From Marvania coccoides (taxonomy: Eukaryota; Chlorophyta; Trebouxiophyceae; Chlorellales; Chlorellaceae), in assembly GCA_963854735.1 (NCBI GenBank), contig OY978109.1, forward strand, positions 310,001-374,000: 64,000 nt of DNA, written 5' to 3'. The notes beneath the pieces are model-generated. The model had not been told where the DNA came from. It saw only the letters and a list, made by a program, of their open reading frames with translations, and made no database searches. Made by a program: the position numbers and the translations under genes. Below, piece by piece: positions 34,299 to 47,677 of this stretch (position 1 is the first letter of the stretch; each line of letters starts with the position of its first letter).

Positions 34299-34758
34299 GA
34301 TTCAGCACCTCTGCCTGCAGGCTGAAGTCCATCGACATGGCGACCGCCGCCGCCGCTTCTGCGGCTGAGGCACGGCGCCCGGAGGGCGAGCTAGGACCTG
34401 TGCGAGGCGAGGGCCACCGCCTGCAGTGCCATGTCGAGCTGTGCAGGAGTCAGCAAGAGCTGAGGAAAATTCTGCTCCGCCATAAAATTTTCCTTCTTTT
34501 TCATCCAAGATGCATTGATACTAAAAGAAAAAAGGAAATATTTACGGCGGGGCAGAATTTTCACCTCTTGCTGAACCGCCGACTCCTGCACAGCTCGTTG
34601 ACATGGCGCAGCAGGCAGAGGCCCTCGCCCTGCGCAGCTCCCAGCTCGCCCTGCGCAGTTCCTAGCTCGCCCTCTAGGCAATGTGCCTCAGCCGCAGAAG
34701 CGGCGGCGGCGGTCGCCAGCCGCTGAACCTCGGCCTGCCAGGCAGAGGCGCTGAAATC
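34299..34758. repeat. Long inverted duplication (hairpin locus)
   Basis: The arm at about 34299-34500 and the arm at about 34528-34758 are the same sequence on opposite strands. Read inward, both contain TGGCGACCGCCGCCGCCGCT, TCTGCGGCTGAGGCAC, GAGGGCGAGCTAGGA, GAGCTGTGCAGGAGTC and AAAATTCTGC. The arms differ by substitutions and by a deletion of about 15-20 nt in arm 1. The spacer is only about 28 nt around ATGCAT. Each arm would code a similar Ala/Glu-rich peptide (ATAAAASAAEA...LEGELG), so the unit is probably a duplicated gene fragment. A transcript of either strand would fold into a hairpin of roughly 200 bp. No parent copy is in this window. Confidence 0.88.
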
Positions 34759-35171
34759 AAATCGCCGCCGTGCTTTTAGTGTTTCATTCTTCATGATAAC
34801 TTAAATATGTGGCTGGTGTGGTAACGGTTTGTAATGCAATATGAAGATCGCAGAATCACGTTCAACGAGTGTAGCTGTTCCCTACGTTGACATTTTTGAT
34901 CAGGCGCCCAAGGGCGGCCAGAAGTGAGCAGCCCGGCAGGACGCCGAGCTGTGTCAGTTCCCCATCTCAGGATTGCCGACTGCTTCTGTTGCTATTGCTG
35001 CTGCACGTTTAAGTTCGTTGGTTGTTGGGGGGCCGAACTTTCCTCCTCAATGTGATTTAAACGCATTTTGGCGTATTGCGTTGAAAAAACCCGACAAAAC
35101 GATTTTGTGTGACTATAAAAATGCAGAAACGCAATATTTAAGCTCAAAACAAAGGAACAAAAGGATTGAAC
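34759..35171. other. Upstream region of ThiC
   Basis: Likely promoter and 5' UTR. I searched by eye for the TPP-riboswitch boxes (CUGAGA and the pyrophosphate-helix block) and did not find them here. Confidence 0.45.
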
Positions 35172-37261
<2,090 letters not shown>

Positions 37262-37830
37262 AAAATAATTCGAGTTGGTTAGCGGCCAGCATTGTGTGCC
37301 GTTCAAGTTCATGCAAGTGCACAGATCAACTATATACAATGAAACTTTGTAGGAACTGCATAAATACGTAATAATATTTACAGAGCAACTTATGCCGGAG
37401 GCGAAACAGATGGCAGCAGGATTGGCATAAGAGGAGGGGCTAGAGCTGGATGTAGGGGTGGCAGCAGCGGCGCTGGAAGATGTTAAAGGGGTGGGATGCA
37501 GGGCTAAAGCAGAGGCAGGGGTGCCAGATACCGAGGCGGTAGGGCCATGCCGGCGATAGCGGCAGAGGAAACGAGAGGGTCGCTGGCAAGATACAGGCGT
37601 GCATTTTGATTAATATCCTCGGTGCTTGGTGGGCATATGAAAAAAAAGCACTGGCATTCTTTTTCTTTCTTTTTTCAGTCGTTCTACAAGACCAATGTTA
37701 CAACATACGTTTTTTTTACTGTAACCGCACGTTTTGGATCCTTTCTTTAATCCCTACGCTCCCTTTATTTTCCTTTCCTCACTCTGCTATTTCAAAAAAA
37801 AAAAAAAAAACGCTTCCGCCGCTCTCCCGC
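37262..37830. other. Intergenic between convergent ThiC and the PC4-repeat gene
   Basis: Contains the ThiC 3' UTR, a GC-rich purine stretch at about 37390-37580 and an A-run at 37794-37810. No gene seen and no TPP-riboswitch core recognised. Confidence 0.5.
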
Positions 37831-39701
37831 TCATTTGTTCACTGCTGCGTCAAACGCCGGCAGCGCCGCAGCCAGCTTCTCCCACTGGTCACTTCCCAGA
37901 GAGATGCCCTTCTGCGTGGGCGCCAGCTTACCTTCCTTCTCGTAAAACTGCAAAAAAACGGCAAAGGAAGCGATTAATGAACGATTTTTTTCTTTCTTCG
38001 GTTACTACTGTTGTTTCTTCCATTGTTTCTGTTTTTCCCACCTCTCGCATGTCCACAGACCACCGGCCCTTGAAGCTGCTGATCGTCACCCTGCGCTTTG
38101 GCCCCAGCGTCACCTCAAACGCCGCGTCCTGAGCCGCCAATGCCGATGTGATCGCCGCCGCTTTCTCCGTGAGCAGGCGCACCATTGCCGGCTGCAACAA
38201 CAGCCCCTTCTTGCCGGGCTTCAGCTCGCCGTCCTTTTCGTACATTTCCCGCACGTCTAGACCCAGGTTGCCCTTCCAGTTCGACACCTGAAAGGAAGAA
38301 AGAAAAAAAAAAAATGTGAAGAAACAACGAGCAGAGCGAGATTTTATTTGTATGTAGACCAACAGTTCTTTTTTGTTGAAGAATGTATTCTAAAATTTCA
38401 ATAATTATAAAGGAGGAAAGAATGCGACTCACTTCGGCTCGTCGGTTGGCCGACAGATGAACGCTAATCGGAGCATCCCCAGCAGGCACAGCAGCAGGCG
38501 CAGACCCTGGCGTAGCCGCAGCAGCGGGAGTAGCCGCGGTGGAGGTGCCAGCGCCGCTAGGGTTGCTGCCGCCAGCAGCGATTTTTCCGCCTGGGTGAGA
38601 TTCTTCGAGATGGCGGGTCAGCTCCTCGTGCACGGCGCACAGCTTGGCCCACTGGTCTGGCGGGAGGGAGATTCCCTTCTTGCCGGGCAGCCACTGGCTG
38701 TCCTTCTGGTAGTACTCGCGAAGAGACACCTAGGGAGGAAAGGAGAGCAGCGGCGATTTAGATTTTTTAAATGTGTATTAATAATTATCGTCTCGTTTTA
38801 AGGATTTTGCAATCACTTTGGGAATATTTCCAAAATTTGTTTCTTCAACAAAAAACTAGTGTAATATTGAGAAATTTTGAGAATTTTTATGACTGCAATT
38901 GAAGCCACCGGAAACGAACTAAAGTGGTCGAGAAGGGGAGACAATCGGGAGAATAAATTCCAATCTTCCGTTGCTGAAGTTCAGTTTTAATTGACTCACC
39001 ATGAGCTTGCCGTTGAAGTCGCTGATCGCCGCGCGCTTTCCCGACCCCAAATCCACGTAAAACGCCGCGTTCGCAGCCCCCAGAGCCGCAGAAATCGCCT
39101 CCAGGCCGCCCTGCAGAGTCGCCCACTGCTGGGGCGCCATGCTGAGCCCTTTTGCGCCCGGCATAAGCTCCGAATCTTTGTCGTAGAACTCGCGCACGTC
39201 GACCATTGGCTTATTCTTGTAGGTGCGCACCCCCGCGAAGCGTTTGGCGGCGATGGGGGCACAGAACAGAAACCCATTGGGGACGGCGGTGTTGGGAGTC
39301 GAAGTGGCGGGAGCAGGAGCCTCTTTGCGCTGCTTTTTGGCGGGTGGACGCGGGTTTTCGACGGCCTGTGGGGCCTGCTCCTCCATCAGGTACGCGTCCA
39401 CCTCGTCCTGAAGAGAGAGAGGGGGCGCAAGGGTGAGATTATAGGATGAGAAAGAATAAAAAGGTGGAGAGGGGGGAATTTGGGGGCTTGCCTTGATCAG
39501 TGCTTTGTACTCGTCGAGAGGGATGCCCAGCTCTTCTTCGAGCTGCAATGGACAGGTGGAAGAGTGTGAAAAATGGTTGGCTCGAAGATTTCGAGAAAAA
39601 GTGCTAACCTGCTGTTGGATGGTGCGCTGGGTGGCTGTCTCGTAGTCCAAAGTTGGCAAGATCTGCCGCAGCTTGGCCCTGATGATCTTGTGGTCGGACA
39701 T
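37831..39701 (-). CDS. DEK_C protein with four PC4-type domains
   Basis: Relative of plant KELP (DEK_C plus PC4), a transcriptional coactivator and single-stranded-DNA-binding type. Exons 39701-39609, 39542-39492, 39407-39000, 38729-38433, 38287-38042 and 37947-37831 code 403 aa, all in phase. Residues 1-55 form the DEK_C-like helix bundle (IIRAKLRQILPTLDY...ELGIPLDEYKALIKDEVDAYL). Four PC4-like units follow, each with a F-x-G/K-x..VR-E-F/Y/M-Y-x-KD/EG-x-L-x-P-x-KG-I/L-S/L-L core: VDVREFYDKDSELMPGAKGL; VSLREYYQKDSQWLPGKKGI; LDVREMYEKDGELKPGKKGL; VDMREFYEKEGKLAPTQKGI. Units 2-4 are preceded by the matching strand segment (FYVDLGSGKRAAISDFNGKL and so on). Intron 2 (donor at 39491) is GC-AG (AAG|gcaagc). 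KELP has a single PC4 domain, so four is unusual. Confidence 0.85.
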
Positions 39702-40065
39702 CGTCCTTGGAGGAGTGGAAAATAAATGTGATCGAACTGAAAAAAAGGTTGAATATTGCAGCGTCGCTGCTGTTCTCCAGATGTTCAGACTTGCGTTTTG
39801 AAAGTGCAGCCAAATATCATTAAAAAATCTAGAGCAGGGGGAGCTTGAGGCTTCATTTTTTCGACTGTCGGACAGGCTTGAATTTTGAACCACAAACGGC
39901 TCTACAGGTCTTCAATTATGCATTAAATAAATTTAAAAAAAAACAATAATATCACACCAAGTCCAATTGCCACCAAAAACGCCACACTACTCATTCTTTG
40001 CTTGGTCACAAAAATCGGGCAGAGGGATCGTTCGCCCCCGAGAGAAACCCGCTCCAGCAGAAGCA
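39702..40065. other. Divergent promoter region, PC4-repeat gene and Fpg
   Basis: 364 bp between two divergent start codons. No specific motif recognised. Confidence 0.5.
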
Positions 40066-41839
40066 ATGCCGGAATTGCCAGAGGTGCAGGCAGCTAGGAA
40101 CCTCCTGGAGGCCGAGTGCGTCGGCAAGGCCATCACCAAGGTAATCGCAGCCGACGACACCAAGGTGTTCGTGGACCTCACGCCTGCCCAGCTAGAATTC
40201 ACGTTGCTGAACAAAGTCCCGCTAGCAGCCAAGCGGCTCGGCAAGCACTGCTGGCTTGACTTCGGGCCCGCCACCCCTTGCCTGCTGTTCCACTTTGGCA
40301 TGACAGGCGGCGCGGTGGTGCGTGGTGGGGGTCCTTTGAAGTACCAACGGTACTCAGTGGATGGCTCAGAGTGGCCGCCGGCGTACGTGAAGCTGGAGCT
40401 GCACTTTGACGACGGTAAGCCCCTAGAAATAATGTTCTCCATTATATGAGCTCCCCGAGGGTACAAGTATCAGTGTCTGCATGCCCATGCATGGAGAGAA
40501 ACCCCCCCGTAAATACCGTCCTTAAATTTTCGCATTAATGAATTTTAATCGCTGGCCTACCCCTCAATTTTCCACCAAATTACCCTTTTTTTTTTTTTTT
40601 TTTTGTCTCGTAAGTGCAGTTTTTTCTCTTCCATTCTCTGCAGGCACTGAGTGGGCGTTTTGCGACACCCGCCGCTTTGCCAGAATCCGCCTCGTTTCCG
40701 GCGACCCCACGCGCGCCCCGCCCCTCAGCGAGCTCGGCTGGGATCCGCTGCTGAGCATGCCACCGCTGGCCGAGTTCTCAGCTGCTCTGGCGCGCAAAAA
40801 GGTGGCCATTAAGGCGCTGCTGCTGGACCAGACGTTCACCGCAGGCGTCGGCAATTGGGTGGCTGACGAGTGCCTCTATCAAGCCCGGATTCACCCTGAG
40901 AAGAGGGCCAGCGCGCTGAGCGCGCAGGAGGCGGAAGACCTGCACCATCAGATCCAGGCAAGCCCTTTTTTAAGCTGAAGAAATCAAATCGCGCATTGCT
41001 GGCTTGTCCTACGCAAATTTGACCCAATGCATTCACACCAAATAATATTGTGAATGAATTTTTTATGATGGGGGGATACTGAGGTTTCTTTGTTTCTTGT
41101 TCGCTAAAATATTTGTCTGGTTGTTTTATTCCCTTTCTATTTAAAATGGCTAATAAAATGCCCTCTTCTGCAGGAGGTGTGCCGCATCGCCAGCAGTGTG
41201 GATGCTGACTCAGAGCGCTACCCACCCGCCTGGCTCTTCCACCACCGGTGGTCCAAGGGGAAGTCCACCGAGGCCAGCATCGACGGTCGCGCCATCAAAC
41301 ACGTCACGGTGGGGGGCAGAACCTCCGCATACGTGCCATCCCTGCAAAAACTGGCCGGCGGGGCGGGGGCGGGGGCGGGTGGGGCGGTTGGAGCGCAAGA
41401 GGAAGGCGAGGAGGTGGGAGAAGAGGAAGAAGTGGGAGCTGGAGAGGAGGGGGAGGAGGGGGCCTGGGTAGCAGGAGGAAATGGAAAGAAGAAGAGGGCG
41501 GCAGGGGGAGAGGGCGGCGGTTGGATGAATAAAGCGGCGAGGGGGAGGAAGCGGGTGAAGAAGAAAGAGGAGGAGGCTGGGATGGGGGTAGTGGAGGAAG
41601 AGACGCCTGCTGCACCTGCTGAGGTGGGGGCTCTGGAAGAAAAGAGGCCGGAAACCAAAGCTCGAGGAAAGCAGCAGCCGCAGAAGCAGGGAGGGGATCC
41701 TGCGCCGCAGCCGCGGCTGAAAAAGAAGTCGAACAGCAAGCCTAAGGGTCCGCCGGCGAAACCTGCGCAGAAGCTGCGCGCGGCGTCAGGCGGCGGTGGT
41801 GGCGCAAGGGGGAAACCCTCTGTGGTGCGGCCAAAATGA
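40066..41839 (+). CDS. FPG1: Formamidopyrimidine-DNA glycosylase (plant-type Fpg)
   Basis: Base-excision repair enzyme for oxidised purines with AP-lyase activity. Exons 40066-40414, 40644-40957 and 41174-41839 code 442 aa. The start MPELPEV supplies the catalytic Pro2 and Glu3. Other landmarks: LFHFGMTGG, FCDTRRFARIRL, KALLLDQTFTAGVGNWVADE (helix-two-turn-helix region) and YQARIHPEKRA. As in plant Fpg, the C-terminal zinc finger is replaced by VTVGGRTSAYVPSLQKL and a long Gly/Glu/Lys-rich basic tail from about residue 275, probably a nuclear and DNA-binding extension. Intron 2 has a GC donor (CAG|gcaagc at 40958). Internal Met starts upstream of 40066 are ignored because Pro2 must be N-terminal. 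Confidence 0.94.
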
Positions 41840-42236
41840 ACGAAATGATGAAAATTTCAAGACACAATACAAGAAATCCGATTCAGCATGTTCAGAATGT
41901 TTTTTTAATGAATTTCAAGGGGGGAATAGACGATGCCTGTCATCATTCAAGATTTTTCTTACCGCTTTCTTCTGATAGAAATTCAGCTGCTGCAGTTCTA
42001 ATGGTTTGACCAGATGCTTTTAGCGCAATCTTTCCTCGATTCCAATTTCAAATTACTCAAAAAAACAGATAACGAAGTATCAACTAAATCCCCAAGAAAA
42101 GCGAAATTGAAGCAGTGGGGTAGCCAAAAAAAACACGTACAGAAAAAACAAATGTGACCTCCCAACGCTGATTAAAAATTGTATTATTCCTAACAATGCT
42201 TTTCTCAGCTTAAAAAGAGCGACCGATCTTTCTTCC
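41840..42236. other. Intergenic, convergent 3' ends
   Basis: AT-rich. No gene seen. Confidence 0.5.
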
Positions 42237-44064
42237 TCAAGCTGTCTGCTCCTGCTGCCCACCGCCGCCGCTGCCTCCTCTTCTACCCAGCCTCAGCGGC
42301 TTCAACTGCTGCGTGGCCGCGTTCATGGTGCGCACCATCAGACTCAGCGTCTCCCGCAGCTCCCGCGTCACGGGCACCCCGTCCTGCAGCTTCAGCCCCT
42401 TCTCGTACGGCGGCAAATCGAGAATCAGCGGCGGCAGCCGCTCAAACTTCGGATCGTAGTAATCCCGCTTGTCAAACCGCCACACCTCGCCCTCGGTGTT
42501 GTTAATTATGGACCCCCAGGTGTAGTGCATAATTTTGGCAGCGCCCAGGGCATGGTCCGCTGGAGGCTGCACCATGAGGTGGTTATTGGGCGGCAGTTTG
42601 AGGTCTATTTTGATTTTCTGGACCGCCAGGGCGACGGAGAAGGCGTACATCTCCCGGATCCACTCTAGCTTCTCCACAGCTTCCGTGTCTGCCTCGATCT
42701 GCGCCGTCACCCGCACCCAGTCTGGCAACACCTGTACAGATATTTGCAGGAAAGGGGTTTAGATGCTATTATAGCTTTTGTATATACAAACTGATCACCC
42801 TTTTCCCCCATACAAATGCAGGTTAAATGCGTTTTGCTGGTTTCTCTCCCTTTTTAATAACTTCATAACTAAAACTGGAGCTTTTTTCACCTTGCGCCAT
42901 TCTTCCACCCTCATCAGCGCAGGGGCTGGGCCCGTGCCAGGAATTTCCGCGAGGTCGCCCTGGGGGTACAACCGCGTCATCACGTCGTGAATCGTAGGAT
43001 AAGTAGGCTGCACAAGGAGGAAAAAACAGCATTTTTATGTTGAGCGGGGAGGAAAAAAACTAAAAACTAAACAAGCTAGCATGGACGATTTTCAAGCAAA
43101 AATCACGATGTTTTGTCAGAAACCCGCAGTTTTGGAGATTTTATATTAAACTCACGATAATATAGCCAAAGGGGAAGCCCTGCGGCGGGGCTGCTGACTC
43201 TGAAGCTGGCGGTGTCAGTGGCTTGATCCACACGTAATCTGGCTCGGCCAAGAACACCCAGGGTCCCTTTATCAACGTGGGATCCTTTTCAGCGGCGTCA
43301 AAGAACTGCTGCACCGCATCTGGCCGCATGGCAGGCGGGAAATCGCACCTAAAAAAAAATATCAACGAGTGTGAGAAAAAAAGTATTGGAGATGGGGAAA
43401 GGAGAAAGGAACCTAAAGCCAATGCCCATACTGTCAGTATTAAGTTCAACGCTAGTAAATGAAGAAATGCCCTTTCGCACCACTCGTCGCAGGCCGGAAT
43501 CAGCGGCTTGGCCATAAAAGTGGGGATCTCGTCCATGAGATGGTCCTGCTTCGCACTGTGCAGAACGCGGGTGAACCCAGCCATGTTTACGCCCCCCGGC
43601 AGCTTTTGAACCAGCTTGAAGGTGCCGTACATGATTCGCACTTGGAAATTTTGATAAGTGCCGCTGCCTGCGGTGATCAAAACGTGCACCCCATGGCTGT
43701 TTGGTTTGTGGCTGGAGACATGGTGCCCCTTGCGGTGGCTGGTTTTTGTGCTGCTGGCGGTGGTCTTTACAGCGGAAGAGGACTTCCCCCCGCCGGCACC
43801 TTCTGAGTCGGACACGCCGCCGCGGCCCCCGCTGCCGCTGTATTGATTTGCAACGCCAATTTCGTTGAACTGCGCGTGGAAACCAGCGTGCGGGATGAGA
43901 GAGAGCGATAAAAAAGGTGAACATTTCGCCGATCTTACAATTACTCTATAAGTATCCATCAGGACCCAGCCGAAAAACAGGCCTATGCACATGCCGATAG
44001 CCACATGCGGCAGCAGCTCCTTTGCCGAGGCCACTGCCCGCCCTGAACGCCCAAAGCGCCCCAT
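42237..44064 (-). CDS. Hydroxyproline O-arabinosyltransferase (HPAT family)
   Basis: Golgi type II membrane glycosyltransferase that adds arabinose to hydroxyproline in wall or signalling glycoproteins. Exons 44064-43939, 43869-43481, 43348-43156, 43007-42891 and 42731-42237 code 439 aa. A short cytosolic tail and one membrane anchor (LLPHVAIGMCIGLFFGWVL) precede a Ser/Lys-rich stem. Catalytic-domain landmarks match plant HPAT/RDN1: ITAGSGTYQNFQVRIMYGTF, GGVNMAGFTRVLH, LMDEIPTF, CDEWCDFPPAMRP, AAEKDPTLIKGPWVFL, PDYVWIKPL, IPGTGPAPALMR, WIREMYAFSVA and IMHYTWGSI. The usual acidic motif is written EPDYVW here, where plant members have ECDYVW. Shares a 295-bp divergent promoter with the ferredoxin gene. 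Confidence 0.92.
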
Positions 44065-44359
44065 TTTTTGCGTTTAGATTATGATAATCCACAGTCGTCA
44101 AGAGAGAGCTGTAGGCATGGGACGGCGTGTGCAAGCAGCCGCGCGTCAACAGTTTGTGTATAAAAGCTAAATGAACTAATCCAACGACTTGGGAGCGGAC
44201 GATGACGCAAAAAACAATTGGAAATTGTTTGGGACCCCTTTTCATCCGATGATGACAAAGCCCCATTAATTGTATTCAGAAATGTACAAATAACACATCC
44301 ATATAGCTTGGCAGCGACTTGCTTCAAATAGGATAATTTTTTGTTTCAAAAAATATAAC
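44065..44359. promoter_or_regulatory. Divergent promoter, HPAT and mitochondrial ferredoxin
   Basis: Only 295 bp separate the two divergent start codons, so both promoters must lie here or overlap the 5' exons. No known motif is identified. Confidence 0.55.
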
Positions 44360-45097
44360 ATGTTGCGAACATTTGCAAAATTTCTGCCCAACGAGGGCCG
44401 TCTGGTGCAGCATTGGGCACAGATGTGCGAGCGCGCTGGCACAAACGCTGCAGCCTCTCGCGCTTCATTCTCCACAACTCCAGCCGCACAAGATGAGGAA
44501 ACGTGAGCCCAACGCAGCGCTCCCCAGCGCTTTTAGCTCGCTGGTCTTGCCATTCTCTCCTTGAACATCCCATTAACCCGCGCCTCACCCCTGTTGGCCC
44601 CTTCTTTTGCAGCATCAACGTGACTTTCACCGACGAGAAGGACGGCTCCACTAAAACAGTCAAGGTGCCGCTGGGACAATCCCTCCTGGAAGCAGCCCAC
44701 AGCAACGACATCGACCTCGAAGGTAAGCAACTCCCACTCTGCTCATCCCCTCTGCATCCCCCCCCCTTCCAACAAGCAACTTTTCCCCGCTCCCCTCCTG
44801 CACTCGATTTCAACCCGTTTTCTACGCTTTCTTCTCGGGTTTTGAGCAGGGGCGTGTGAGGGTTCGTTGGCGTGCTCCACCTGCCATGTGATTGTGGAGG
44901 ATGAGGACTACTACGAGCGCATGCCTGAGCCTGATGACGATGAGAATGACATGCTGGATTTGGCCTTTGGCTTGACTGACACTTCGCGGCTGGGCTGCCA
45001 AGTGAAGGCCTCGAAAGACCTGGACGGGCTGCGAGTGAAGATCCCGGGAGCTACACGAAACTTTGCAGTAGATGGCCATGTGCCGAAGCCGCATTAA
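44360..45097 (+). CDS. MFDX: Mitochondrial [2Fe-2S] ferredoxin (adrenodoxin type)
   Basis: Electron carrier for mitochondrial Fe-S cluster assembly and related reactions. Exons 44360-44502, 44613-44722 and 44850-45097 code 166 aa. The N-terminal 45 residues ([30 protein letters not shown]) form a mitochondrial presequence. Cluster ligands C87, C93, C96 and C134 follow the adrenodoxin spacing C-x5-C-x2-C-x37-C, in [13 protein letters not shown] and RLGCQV. The acidic helix [17 protein letters not shown] lies between them, and the conserved C-terminal PH pair is present (GHVPKPH). It is adrenodoxin/Yah1-like and not a photosynthetic ferredoxin. Confidence 0.95.
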
Positions 45098-45698
45098 AGG
45101 GGGGAAATTCTTATTTTTTATGTAGAAATGATTAGAATCATTAGTTTGTGTTTAGGCTTAGGTGATGGTTGCGGCGGTAGGAGTGTAAGTAGAATTAGGA
45201 GTGTGCACCGGTGTTTCCCCCTGTAGAGTTGCATGAACACGCTGCAGCTGGAAGTGTGGTCATTCCTCTGGACGCCACCGCTCCGGCCACCTTGGTGCTG
45301 CAGGAATACGAAGTGGTTCTATTTGATGTTAATCAAGGATTGCATTTTGATTGCCTCCATTTACAAATTATTTCTTTCTTTATACGTTCCTTTCCCCATT
45401 TTTGCAATTAAAATATATGACGAATCCAAAACCACAGTAAATCAATCCTAAACAATTGTCAACAATCAACCAAATTTTAAAATTAGCTGTCGCTGACGCA
45501 GAGACGCCCCACTTCTATAAGAGGGATGCAGTAGTCGCGACCGACATGCATGTGCACAAAATAAAAGGTAGAATAGCAGCAATTTGCGAGCGAGCTAGTC
45601 AACCAAAAAGAAAAAAAAGAGGGGGGGGGGGGATGGTAGCAAAAAAACATGGCTTTTTCTAATGCACAATATACTCCTATGGTTGGTGAATTTCCTGC
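45098..45698. other. Intergenic, convergent 3' ends
   Basis: AT-rich with short G and A runs near 45610-45640. No gene seen. Confidence 0.5.
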
Positions 45699-47438
45699 TT
45701 ATTCCGCTGCTGCTTTGACCAGGGCGATGGCCTGCTCCCTGCTGCCCACCAGCCCCACCCGCTCCTCCAGCACCACGTACAGCGGGGTGTGCTTGAGCAC
45801 TTTCTCATGGAATCGGGACGCACGCCATAAAAAGGCCTCAAGAACGCCCCCAGCCTTGACCCGCTCAATCACCTGCAAATATTCAAGGCAGCTTACTTCA
45901 ATCGACATTCAGAAAAATATCCCTTTATTTTTATTTTTATTGAACTTTTGCTGTATATATAATGGGGTAAAAAGCAGAGCTTGAAAAAATGCTTCGATAC
46001 AACATGCATGTGTTGGCCAAATTTTGAGCATAAGCATGCTGGATGAACGTGTTTTCGATGGCTTCTCACTTTGGGAAAGATTCCACCTGCGATGTACACC
46101 CCGCCAGAGGCCAGGCTGCGCAGCGCCATGTGAGAGGCTTCGGCCCCCACGATGGCTAGAAAAATGTCGAGCGCTTCAACCGCCAGAGGGTCGGAGCCGC
46201 TGATGGCAGCGATGGAGACGTCAGCGGGGGTGGGGTCCTTGAGGCGGGGGGTGCATGGGCGGTTAGCCACGTAGTCAGAGTGCAGAAAGTCGTAAATTCG
46301 GACGAGGCCGGAGCCGCAGGCCACGCGCTCGACTGAGCAGTGGGCCAGCTCGGACTCTATCCGGGCCTGAAAATAGAGAGGTAGAGGAGGAAGGGGAGAT
46401 GGGTTAAAATGAGGAAGTTTTAGCATAAAATTGGCACATAAAAAAACGTTTCAAAGATATAATATTGAGATGGCGATTTCTCTGTTTACTTCTATCCAGC
46501 CTCATAGTATTTAAGAGAGAAACTTTAAAGAGGCGAGGTGCATGAAAAGAAAAAAAGGAAGAAAGTGAAAAAAGAAATACCGTACCTGCAGTGCCCGCTG
46601 CTTCCAGCCTCGTGGGGCAAATGTTGCGTGAGAGCCCTCCGACGCAAACACCTTGTAGCTGCCGCTGGCATCGTCCCAGAACAGCTGCGCCTCGCCCAGC
46701 CCCGTGCCGGGGCCCAGCACGGCTTTGGGGCCTTTGGGGGCGGCGGGGACGTCATGCAGCGCTAAAATAGCATCGGCAGGGAGGGCTGGGACGCCGTAGC
46801 CGACGGCTTCAAAGTCGTTGAGCACCTTGCAGCGCAAGTTGAAGCGCTTGACCACCTCCTGGGCGTCCACGACCCACCCTGCGAAAGAAAGGAAAAGAGA
46901 AGAGAGGGACTTCTTTTTGTAGAATGGAGATCAACGCGTAGTTATGTCCCGTAAAAATCAGTTATAAACTCCACAAGTGGTCCAGGATCGCTGCGAGCTC
47001 CTTTTTATGATGTATGCATCGAAGCGCTATAAAAAAAGCGTGAAACCCTCGCCATTTACCTAGGTTGGTGAACTCGCAGCGCTGGGCGGCCACCGGTCCA
47101 GCGCAGGCAAAGGCCGCTGCGGAGGGCGGGGCGGCCTTGGCGGCGTCTGTGGAGAGAAAGGCATCGAGGGCCTGGTCGAACCGGGCGTAGGCTGCCGTGG
47201 GGTAGATGGTTTCTTGAGACATCCGGGATGGGCGGAGTTCGCCGTCGAGCTCCCACAGCTGGAAGCGGCAGTTGGTGCCGCCGATGTCGGCGACTAGCAC
47301 GCTGGCGGTAGCGGTGACGGGGGTCATGGCGCCTGGCATTCGACGCAACGCGGGTCGTCTAGTTGTTTTTCGAAGATGAAAACGTGGGGAGGTGCAGGGG
47401 AGGGAGACTGGCGCTGGGGTGCGCCCTGGATTCAACAT
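45699..47438 (-). CDS. GLK: Glucokinase, bacterial Glk type, probably plastid
   Basis: Phosphorylates glucose with ATP. Exons 47438-47060, 46878-46586, 46366-46070 and 45872-45699 code 380 aa. The phosphate-binding motif ADIGGTNCRF, the sugar-site region KVLNDFEAVGYG and GPGTGLGEAQL belong to the bacterial Glk family and not to eukaryotic hexokinase. GGVYIAGGIFPK is the C-terminal adenosine-side motif. The first 37 residues are rich in Arg, Pro, Ser and Thr with few acids, which suggests an organelle transit peptide; without it the enzyme would start at the Met at 47328. A plastid role in salvage of starch-derived glucose is an inference. Confidence 0.92.
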
Positions 47439-47677
47439 AAATGCCGTGTGTACAGGGTTTGATCATTTAAAGGCAGTGAAAAGGGGCCAGAAAAACGAGT
47501 TTTTTTTTTTTGGAATTCAAATCTTTCTATTTTTCAGCCTACTTATTAGCCTTTGAATGCCTTAATTCAGCTTATATATACGGTGAAACTATTGAGACGC
47601 CCACGAACCAGCGGGGAACGGCCTGTATTTTGACACATAAATTCTCATTATATATCATCCTCTAAAGTTTCACAGCT
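47439..47677. other. Divergent promoter region, glucokinase and TIM23
   Basis: 239 bp between divergent starts. No specific motif recognised. Confidence 0.45.
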
